From Candidatus Gastranaerophilales bacterium (GTDB taxonomy: Bacteria; Cyanobacteriota; Vampirovibrionia; Gastranaerophilales; Gastranaerophilaceae), in assembly GCA_021205645.1 (NCBI GenBank), contig JAJPXE010000217.1, forward strand, positions 1 through 5,090: 5,090 bases of DNA, read 5' to 3'. Shown here piece after piece: positions 1 to 5,090 of this stretch. The notes under the pieces were generated by a model that had not been told where the DNA came from, did not search any database, and was given only the letters and a program-made list of their open reading frames with translations. The position numbers and the translations under genes are program-made. Every line of letters begins with the position of its first letter. Within the stretch, counting starts at the first letter, position 1.

Positions 1-71
1 ATGTTAAACTTTAAACATACATTGTATATCATCCATAAAAAATAATTTTGACAAATAAGTTCGTGTTAGTG

Positions 72-100
72 TTGCGATTTGTGTTAGAGAATTATAAAAT
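72..100 (+). promoter_or_regulatory. Candidate sigma-70-type promoter for the GlgA-like gene
   Basis: TTGCGA (72-77, four of six matches to TTGACA) is followed after exactly 17 bases by TAAAAT (95-100, five of six matches to TATAAT). Transcription would begin near 106-108 and leave a leader of about 110 bases before the start codon at 218. A perfect TTGACA lies upstream at 48-53, but no good -10 box sits 16-18 bases after it; the nearest, TGCGAT at 73-78, has a 19-base gap and only three matches. In DNA this AT-rich, promoter-like boxes arise often by chance, so this is only the best candidate. Confidence 0.35.
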
Positions 101-150
101 AATTTTAAATTTTGCTTAACATATTGTAACAAAATAGCAAAAAAAATAAA

Positions 151-173
151 AAACATGTTATATTAAACATGTT
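151..173. repeat. Duplicated AACATGTT palindrome in the leader
   Basis: AAACATGTT occurs at 151-159 and again at 165-173. Each AACATGTT core is its own reverse complement, so the pair can be read as two tandem operator-like half-sites 14 bases apart or as one 8-bp stem with a 6-base loop. The pair lies between the candidate promoter and the ribosome binding site, so a repressor site or a weak 5'UTR hairpin are both possible. Read on the - strand the hairpin runs straight into a T-rich tract (about 136-153), resembling a weak terminator, though no - strand gene is seen reading into it. A third AACATGTT lies inside the coding region (1227-1234), which weakens the operator idea. Confidence 0.35.
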
Positions 174-207
174 GTTAGTGTTTATTAAAAAATGTGTGTG
201 TTCTGTT

Positions 208-213
208 AGGAGG
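208..213 (+). promoter_or_regulatory. Strong Shine-Dalgarno site that fixes the start at 218
   Basis: AGGAGG sits four bases upstream of the ATG at 218. The frame also opens further upstream at a GTG (194), but that codon has no Shine-Dalgarno sequence before it, and starting there would place this AGGAGG inside the coding region. The ATG at 218 is therefore the better start. Confidence 0.85.
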
Positions 214-217
214 TCGC

Positions 218-3200
218 ATGAACGACTTAAGTGTTTCAAGTACTGATACTGCACGGAGCCGTAATATTTATACATTAGATAATAACAGGAGTTATTATCA
301 TTCAAGACCTGCAAATAGTGTTCCTCAGCCGCCGGCTCAAGGTTCAGACGGTATGAGTAAGACATTGCCGATCGTATCATCGGCAGTTGCCCTTGCATCT
401 CTTGGCGTTGCCGCATATTCCATTGTTAAAATGAAAGGTGTTAAAAACGTCAGCCGTCAATTAGAAACGATTTCAAAGGATATTTCAGAATCAAAAAAAT
501 CAGTAAAAGACTTAACAGAAACAGTAAACACAGTTAAAACAAATACAGAAAAGGGCTTAAATGAGCTCAGAGGAGAGATTTCTTCCCGTTTTGACGGGGT
601 GAAGGGTGAATTAAAAGGCGAAATTTCCCAACAAATAGGAGATGTCAGAGGCGAAATAAATAATGTTCGCAGAGCTGTTCAGGCTCCGTCGGGAGGTGTT
701 TCGGATTTATTTACCAGACCTGTTAATATTAATGGTGCTGAATACAGTCTATCATCGGTAATGCACGGATACGGCATTCATGAACAAAAATTAACCGAAC
801 AACTGAGAGGAGAGGCAACAAGAAGAACACTCGGAGCAATCAAACCTAATCCGCTGCCGGAAAATGCTATGATAAGAGTTCCGTCAGCAGAATTTCAAGG
901 GTTCACAAAGACGGGTGGTCTTGCTGTTGTTCCGCGGGAGCTTATCGGTAATCTTGGAGCAGTTGTTAATAATAAACAAAAAATGGAGCTTATAGCAGAT
1001 ACTCCGCTTTATTTGGGTCAGGTCGAAAATAATCAATTCTTCAGCATCGTAAAAAACAAAGACGGGAAATATGATTATATAAAAAAAGAGTTTAAAGAAA
1101 AAATTATAAAGGGTGCCGACGGAAAAGAAACCAAAGCAATGACCGGTGAAGAAAAAGTTATGACGAGGCTCACCAAGATTGATGAAATGGTACTGCCTAT
1201 TCATACTGACGGCAAAAAAACAACAGAACATGTTGAAGTATATTTAAGTGATGAGTTACTTCAATCGGTTCCTTATGAAGAAACAATGCTTCAATTTGAA
1301 GCCGATACAGCGAAACAAATATCTGAATCTATGTCAAAAGGTAAGGATTTTGAAACGCCGCTTGTTCGTTTCATCGCTCCGAAGAGCGCAAGTGCGAAGA
1401 TTGGTATAGGAAAAGAAAAACCGGTTAAGGTAGATTACGATGAGGTATTAAATACAGTTGGAGGAGAAAAAGCAAGTGAGATTAGAGCTTCACTGGAGAT
1501 AGGCAAAGAATATAAACTTCCGATCAGCGAATATATTGCTGCAAAAGGCGGTAATAGACATGAAGCATTAAAAATGTTTGATAAAAAAACAACTGATTTG
1601 ATTAATAACGCCATAGATACAGGCAAGGACATTCCTAATATAACATTTGTTCCTCCTGTACCTGCCGAAGCAAAGGTCAAGTTTAGAACGGTATTTTACA
1701 AAAACGATAAATTCAGAATGGACGGTCCTGTGAATGCCGGTGCCACGAAGAATATATATAACAACAATACAATTCAGTCCGGTGAAACAGAGCGAAATGT
1801 ATATTTCTGCAAGTATATGTATGAAAATCTTGTAAGAAATCACGAAACCTCTGATAAACCGTTGAGGGCCGATTGGATAATCGGCAATGATTGGCACACA
1901 GGTGCATTATCAGCAATGACAAGACTGCTGACACCTGCAAAAAAAGCAATGGGAATGGAGCCGGAAGCCGCTGATAAATTGTATAATACACCGATTACGA
2001 CTTTGATGCATAATTTCAAACTTCAAGGTACGGTATGGCACTCTCAAGGTAAATTATTAAATGTAATGTTTGGCGAACACGCCGCAAAAGTTGCAGAGAA
2101 TGCGTGGATGCCTCAAAAGGCTGATATGCCGGGGACACTTATGAACGGTTTGTTCTCCGGTAAGGATTTGAACCCGCAGACAATGGCAATGGCGTATTCT
2201 GATGATATAGTATTCGTATCAAGAGGGAACTTTACGGAAGCGACTACAATCGGCGAAAAAGGCGGTACAAACTATCAGCTTGCCTCTTTGAGAGCAAGGA
2301 CCTACCAGTATGCTGACAGAAAACGTCTTGATGATATAGCAATGGCAAGCGGAATAAGACCTGATGAAGTCGGTCAATATCCTACGGCAAAAGGTATCAC
2401 AAACGGCTGTGACAGGGTTAATAACATTATCACAAAACAAAAAGCAAGAAAACTTGAAGAGGATTTAAATCTTCCGCTCGGCTCTGTTAAATCAGCTGAA
2501 GAAGCTATAAAAGACCCGTTTGGAGTACATCAAAATAATAAAGCTGTTTATTTGCAAAGAGTGAGAGATGACATCAATCTTGCAAGGACAAGCAGCGGTA
2601 AAGAGAATCCTATGTTAATCTATGATTATGAACATACAGATTTAACAGGAGTTGATGAAAATACACCCGTTTTTGGAATGGCTGGACGAATAGTTGACCA
2701 GAAAGGTATTGATATATGGTCTGAGGGTATAAAAAAATTCTATCAAAGAGGACATTATGATAAGGCTAATCCGCCTGTATTCTACTTGCAAGGCAAGGGT
2801 GATGACCAATTTATAGAAAAATATTTACAGGCAAAAAGCAGTGTCAGAGAAATTGATTCTAAGGCTGCGGACAGGATAGTGTTTGCAAAATTATTCTCTG
2901 AAAAGGGCAGATATGACGGCTGTAAGATGATGTCTGATTTTGACGGAATGCCGAGTTGGGATGAGCCATGCGGGCTTGTACATAAAGAAATCGGCTACAA
3001 CAGCGGTGCTATTTCTATTGTTAACAAAGTCGGCGGTTTAACTGACGGATTAAAACCATATACCAAAGCTGGTGACAATAAGGGTGCAAACTCTATATTC
3101 GTTGACTTTATGGATAAAGACACTCATAAATACGATGATGCTATAAGTTACAACGGTGAAAAAACTGCGGATGCGTTTGAAACTGCTCTAGAATGGTATA

Positions 3201-3346
3201 AAGACAAAGCAGGATTTGCTCAGGGTATAGAATCATCCTATAAGTCGCGCCACGACTGGTTAAGCGGAAAAATTCAGGAATATGTTGAACTCGGCAAGCG
3301 CCACGGTGTTATTGCAGAAAGTGTTGATTCTCACTATACTGTGTAG
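218..3346 (+). CDS. Membrane-anchored, expanded GlgA-like (GT5) glycogen/starch synthase homologue
   Basis: This gene encodes 1042 residues. The family (GT5, GT-B fold) transfers glucose from ADP-glucose to a growing alpha-1,4-glucan. Residues 1-45 are a polar leader; about 50-70 form one hydrophobic helix, and the Lys-rich stretch after it suggests the C-terminal part is cytoplasmic; about 74-154 look like coiled coil with a 15-residue repeat. The enzyme part begins near 222. It shows KTGGL at 231-235 (nucleotide-sugar loop), NDWHT at 557-561, MHN followed by QG near 597-604, GITNGCD at 726-732, GRIVDQKG at 823-830 (Arg824 and Lys829 match the catalytic Arg and Lys of E. coli GlgA), PSWDEPCGL at 912-920 and GGLTDG just after. 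A terminal helix near 1012-1024 resembles the end of GlgA proteins. Bacterial GlgA is about 480 residues; here the motifs are spread by roughly 320 extra residues, much of them between about 270 and 488. Val237 replaces the usual Asp after KTGGLA. Homology is secure, but glycogen synthesis itself is not proven. The gene stands alone on its strand. Confidence 0.85.
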   Translation: MNDLSVSSTDTARSRNIYTLDNNRSYYHSRPANSVPQPPAQGSDGMSKTLPIVSSAVALASLGVAAYSIVKMKGVKNVSRQLETISKDISESKKSVKDLTETVNTVKTNTEKGLNELRGEISSRFDGVKGELKGEISQQIGDVRGEINNVRRAVQAPSGGVSDLFTRPVNINGAEYSLSSVMHGYGIHEQKLTEQLRGEATRRTLGAIKPNPLPENAMIRVPSAEFQGFTKTGGLAVVPRELIGNLGAVVNNKQKMELIADTPLYLGQVENNQFFSIVKNKDGKYDYIKKEFKEKIIKGADGKETKAMTGEEKVMTRLTKIDEMVLPIHTDGKKTTEHVEVYLSDELLQSVPYEETMLQFEADTAKQISESMSKGKDFETPLVRFIAPKSASAKIGIGKEKPVKVDYDEVLNTVGGEKASEIRASLEIGKEYKLPISEYIAAKGGNRHEALKMFDKKTTDLINNAIDTGKDIPNITFVPPVPAEAKVKFRTVFYKNDKFRMDGPVNAGATKNIYNNNTIQSGETERNVYFCKYMYENLVRNHETSDKPLRADWIIGNDWHTGALSAMTRLLTPAKKAMGMEPEAADKLYNTPITTLMHNFKLQGTVWHSQGKLLNVMFGEHAAKVAENAWMPQKADMPGTLMNGLFSGKDLNPQTMAMAYSDDIVFVSRGNFTEATTIGEKGGTNYQLASLRARTYQYADRKRLDDIAMASGIRPDEVGQYPTAKGITNGCDRVNNIITKQKARKLEEDLNLPLGSVKSAEEAIKDPFGVHQNNKAVYLQRVRDDINLARTSSGKENPMLIYDYEHTDLTGVDENTPVFGMAGRIVDQKGIDIWSEGIKKFYQRGHYDKANPPVFYLQGKGDDQFIEKYLQAKSSVREIDSKAADRIVFAKLFSEKGRYDGCKMMSDFDGMPSWDEPCGLVHKEIGYNSGAISIVNKVGGLTDGLKPYTKAGDNKGANSIFVDFMDKDTHKYDDAISYNGEKTADAFETALEWYKDKAGFAQGIESSYKSRHDWLSGKIQEYVELGKRHGVIAESVDSHYTV
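365..427 (+). other. Predicted transmembrane helix (residues 50-70) of the GlgA-like protein
   Basis: About 21 uninterrupted apolar or small residues (Leu, Pro, Ile, Val, Ser, Ala, Gly) end at a basic KMKG. The segment begins some 50 residues in and has no obvious signal-peptidase site, so it reads as a signal anchor and not as a cleaved signal peptide. The basic residues after the helix favour N-outside, C-inside, which would keep the transferase with ADP-glucose in the cytoplasm. The topology is inferred from charge only. Confidence 0.6.
566..655 (+). repeat. Two tandem 15-residue coiled-coil repeats (in-gene)
   Basis: Residues 117-131 and 132-146 of the GlgA-like protein are two consecutive 15-residue units, each starting L-(R/K)-G-E-I-S and ending D/G-V-(K/R)-G-E. 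A third, shorter unit starts with INNVRRAV. A 15-residue period does not fit a canonical heptad; it suits a right-handed or straight coiled coil of the hendecad/pentadecad kind. The segment follows the membrane helix and could act as a stalk or oligomerisation rod. Confidence 0.6.
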
Positions 3347-3373
3347 TTCAGGGTAATAATGGAGAAAGTAACT

Positions 3374-3442
3374 GCCCTCTCTTGCGGAGCAGGAGCTTAT
3401 GAGCTTCGTTCAACGCTCCTGCTCCGCATGTCCGGAGAGGGC
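3374..3442. repeat. GC-rich two-part inverted repeat between convergent genes
   Basis: An inner perfect 14-bp stem pairs 3383-3396 (TGCGGAGCAGGAGC) with 3415-3428 around an 18-base loop. An outer perfect 8-bp stem pairs 3374-3381 (GCCCTCTC) with 3435-3442 (GAGAGGGC). The two are separated by a 1-by-6 internal loop. The element begins 28 bases after the stop of the GlgA-like gene and lies in the tail-to-tail gap, so it probably ends or protects transcripts from one or both sides. There is no T-run directly after the stem on either strand, so it is not a textbook intrinsic terminator. Its base composition is much richer in G+C than its surroundings, as seen in dispersed intergenic palindromes (REP- or MITE-like). 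Confidence 0.75.
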
Positions 3443-3575
3443 TGGTAAACCTATCAGAAGAGGCTTAAACTTTTTTACCTCACCACAAAGACTAAATCGC
3501 TATACTGTTGAGAGGAATTGGGTAAATTTAATGATATGTATTTCGGCAGCTAACAATCCAAAAGATAAGAATAAT
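3443..3575. other. Remaining convergent intergenic DNA with no supported gene
   Basis: This stretch lies between the inverted repeat and the stop of the M14 peptidase. It contains a six-base T-run (3471-3476), a possible weak stem GGTAAA (3444-3449) with TTTACC (3474-3479), and an isolated -10-like TATACT (3501-3506) with no well-spaced -35 box. I see no convincing gene or RNA in it. Confidence 0.4.
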
Positions 3576-4202
3576 TTACAAACAGTTAAAAACCTGCTTC
3601 ATGACAGCGTACAGATTGTCAATACTTTCTTCTTCATCCATTTCAAGCGTAACGGTCGGAATATTACGCTCAACTCCCGCATAAGTGCCGAAACTACCCG
3701 GAGTCGGATAGCCGATACTCTTTTCCGCCGGATAGCCGGTTATATCAGATATACATTCCGCAAGCTCTGCGGCAGGACCATCATAATTAACTATCCTGTA
3801 CGGCGTATGCAGGGTTAATATCGCAGACGGCTCGTATTTATCTATTACATTAATCAAAAAATTTGTTTCTATTTCGCTGGCAGAGATATAGCCGCCGAAA
3901 TAATTGTCTTTTTTACTCAATTCCCAGTTTTTTGTAGGAAAATTTCTGTTTATATCAACTCCGTTGGAATTTGTTCTTATGCCGGCATCTTTCCCGTCAG
4001 GGTTCAATACAGGGATAAACAGAGCATTAGATTTAAGATATTCCTCTAAATATCTGTTTATAATCTCTCCGCCCTGAGGCTCATCACCGTGTACAACACC
4101 TATTACAAGCGTTTGTTTCTTTCTGCTGCTAAGACCACTCAGAACAATAGTATTGCCTTGAGCGGTCTTTATACGTTCCAGCAGTTTATATTCTTCTCTC
4201 AT
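3576..4202 (-). CDS. M14-family zinc peptidase, MpaA-like (murein peptide amidase)
   Basis: The protein has 208 residues. It carries the M14 metal-site pattern HGDE (His38, Glu41), a third zinc ligand in the LTLHTP segment (His132), the substrate-binding stretch NPDG followed by GVDINRNFP (67-70 and 81-89, with Asn85-Arg86), and the catalytic Glu187 in VTLEMDEE. The block GYPTPGSFGTYAG (164-176) is typical of the MpaA/succinylglutamate desuccinylase-like branch. E. coli MpaA (about 240 residues) is a cytoplasmic enzyme that cuts the gamma-D-Glu to diaminopimelate bond of recycled murein peptides. No signal peptide is visible here, so a cytoplasmic recycling role fits. All expected catalytic residues are present although the protein is slightly short. 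Its ATG directly follows the stop of the upstream foldase gene, and the preceding AAGAAA is a weak ribosome binding site, so translational coupling is likely. Substrate assignment is inference; another small M14 carboxypeptidase remains possible. Confidence 0.85.
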   Translation of the reverse strand: MREEYKLLERIKTAQGNTIVLSGLSSRKKQTLVIGVVHGDEPQGGEIINRYLEEYLKSNALFIPVLNPDGKDAGIRTNSNGVDINRNFPTKNWELSKKDNYFGGYISASEIETNFLINVIDKYEPSAILTLHTPYRIVNYDGPAAELAECISDITGYPAEKSIGYPTPGSFGTYAGVERNIPTVTLEMDEEESIDNLYAVMKQVFNCL

Positions 4203-5090
4203 TTATTTCTTAACCGGTTCTGCCGGCATTTCTTTAACATTTTGCGCTGCCGCTTTTTTTTCTGCGGCGATTTTCTTCATTTTTACCTCTATTTTTACAG
4301 GGTCATAAGAGTCACTCATGTATTGAATAACTGCATCCGCTCTAAGGTTATTTATATATTGCTCCAGAGCTTTAACCTGTTCCTGCGCCGCAAGGTATAA
4401 TTTTAACTGTTCTTTTATTTTAATAAACGGCTCCTGACCGGCTGCCATTCGATCCGTTACTTTTATTATGTGAAAACCATAAGGTGTTTGTACTACATCA
4501 CTGACAGTGTTCGGCTTTTGCTTGAATGCAGCATCAGCAAACGGTTTAACCATATCCTTTTGAGCAAAAAATCCTATATCACCGCCATTCTTTGCAGTAA
4601 TCGGATCATCCGACTTCTCTCTTGCAACAGCTTCAAACTTATCAGGTGTGGTTTTAAGCTGATTTGCCAGTGCCTGAGCTTTCTGATATTTAACAATCAT
4701 TTCAGCTTTAACTTTTTCATTTTTTTGTTCTTCTGTTAAAGTATTATCTTTTGTGGATAATTTCTCTTTTATCTCGACCGGATTTGCAGCTATCAGAATA
4801 TGAGAGGCTCTGACTTTGTCAGGATATCTGAACCTTGCTGCATTTTTATCATAAAATGCCTTTGCCTGTGCATCAGATATTTTTACAGGATGAATAATGT
4901 CGACAAGCTTTTTCATTTTAATCTCTTGAGCTAAATCATCTTCAAACTGTGAATTTGTTATACCGTTCTGTTTAAGAATTTCATTAAATTTTTCTTTTGA
5001 ACCTATTCTGTCAATCATTTTTTGACGTTCTTTTTCGGTATCCTCTTTTGAAACAGCGATATTGCGTTTAGACATCTCTTGATTTAAAAG
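4203..5090 (-). CDS. SurA/PrsA-like peptidylprolyl isomerase (parvulin), partial at its N-terminus
   Basis: The gene runs off the right edge; 295 residues are visible. Five codons upstream of the Met at 5073-5075 are open in frame and read LLNQE. Together with what follows they match the helix (LL-x-QE-x2-KR-x-I-x-VS) typical of the SurA/PrsA chaperone region, and no usable ribosome site precedes that Met. It is therefore almost certainly internal, and the signal peptide or lipobox and true start lie outside. Counting from that Met, 1-65 is SurA-like N-domain, 84-207 is a parvulin domain with the two conserved histidines (ASHILI, His92; YGFHIIK, His202) plus SDDP and GGDIGFF, and 210-260 is a helical continuation. 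The tail (261-290) is rich in Lys and Ala. About 35 charged residues (97-131) are inserted after the first parvulin strand. The family speeds proline isomerisation and chaperones proteins outside the cytoplasmic membrane. The stop abuts the start of the M14 peptidase gene. Confidence 0.88.
   Translation of the reverse strand, partial: LLNQEMSKRNIAVSKEDTEKERQKMIDRIGSKEKFNEILKQNGITNSQFEDDLAQEIKMKKLVDIIHPVKISDAQAKAFYDKNAARFRYPDKVRASHILIAANPVEIKEKLSTKDNTLTEEQKNEKVKAEMIVKYQKAQALANQLKTTPDKFEAVAREKSDDPITAKNGGDIGFFAQKDMVKPFADAAFKQKPNTVSDVVQTPYGFHIIKVTDRMAAGQEPFIKIKEQLKLYLAAQEQVKALEQYINNLRADAVIQYMSDSYDPVKIEVKMKKIAAEKKAAAQNVKEMPAEPVKK

Noticed and set aside
1..45. Short frame from base 1 ending in TAA at 43-45 (14 residues)
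   Set aside because: It could be the tail of a gene to the left, but 14 codons in AT-rich DNA are not evidence of coding.
194..217. GTG start at 194 for the GlgA-like protein
   Set aside because: The AGGAGG at 208-213 would then be inside the coding region, and no Shine-Dalgarno sequence lies before 194. The ATG at 218 is well placed.
105..416. 103-codon open frame on the - strand across the leader and start of the GlgA-like gene
   Set aside because: It is antisense to the coding sequence and leader, with a low-complexity C-terminus rich in Phe and Leu produced by AT-rich DNA. No supporting signal precedes it.
3518..3553. Possible micro-ORF (TTG start, 11 codons) after the GAGAGGAA sequence in the convergent gap
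   Set aside because: The spacing to the purine-rich stretch is too short, the start codon is weak and there is no conservation evidence.
3399..3818. 139-codon open frame on the + strand starting inside the inverted repeat
   Set aside because: It begins in the loop of the palindrome, has no good ribosome site, and most of it is antisense to the clearly conserved M14 peptidase. Its translation shows no family motif.
4089..4739. Open frames of 103 and 89 codons on the + strand under the - strand genes
   Set aside because: They are mirror frames of the M14 peptidase and foldase genes, with Phe/Tyr/Cys-rich translations typical of antisense frames.

Overview
The window is AT-rich bacterial DNA holding three genes: one long gene on the + strand and two tightly packed genes on the - strand that converge on it. 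No rRNA, tRNA, CRISPR array, transposase or phage gene is visible. The organism cannot be fixed from sequence alone. A plant/cyanobacterial/bacterial-type (GT5) glycogen synthase, an MpaA-like murein peptidase and a SurA/PrsA-type foldase in AT-rich DNA would fit an uncultured gut-type bacterium. My best guess is a non-photosynthetic relative of Cyanobacteria (Gastranaerophilales/Melainabacteria), but this is weak inference.

Layout. Positions 1-217 are a non-coding leader with a candidate promoter, a repeated AACATGTT palindrome, several TGTTAG repeats and a strong ribosome binding site. Positions 218-3346 (+) encode a 1042-residue protein. It has one predicted membrane helix near the N-terminus, then a coiled coil with a 15-residue repeat, then a much expanded GlgA-like (GT5) glycosyltransferase. 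Positions 3347-3575 are a convergent intergenic gap dominated by a GC-rich two-part inverted repeat (3374-3442). Positions 3576-4202 (-) encode a small M14 zinc peptidase of the MpaA type. Positions 4203-5090 (-) encode a SurA/PrsA-like parvulin foldase whose N-terminus lies beyond the window edge.

The two - strand genes abut exactly (stop codon directly followed by start codon) and are almost certainly co-transcribed. One plausible theme is cell-envelope upkeep: folding of exported proteins plus recycling of peptidoglycan peptides. The + strand gene is a separate transcription unit. The most unusual object is this GlgA-like protein. Glycogen synthases are normally soluble enzymes of about 480 residues, whereas this one is about twice that size and apparently tethered to a membrane. 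It keeps the KTGGL, NDWH, R-x4-K and EPCGL motifs but has Val where the family normally has Asp after KTGGLA.
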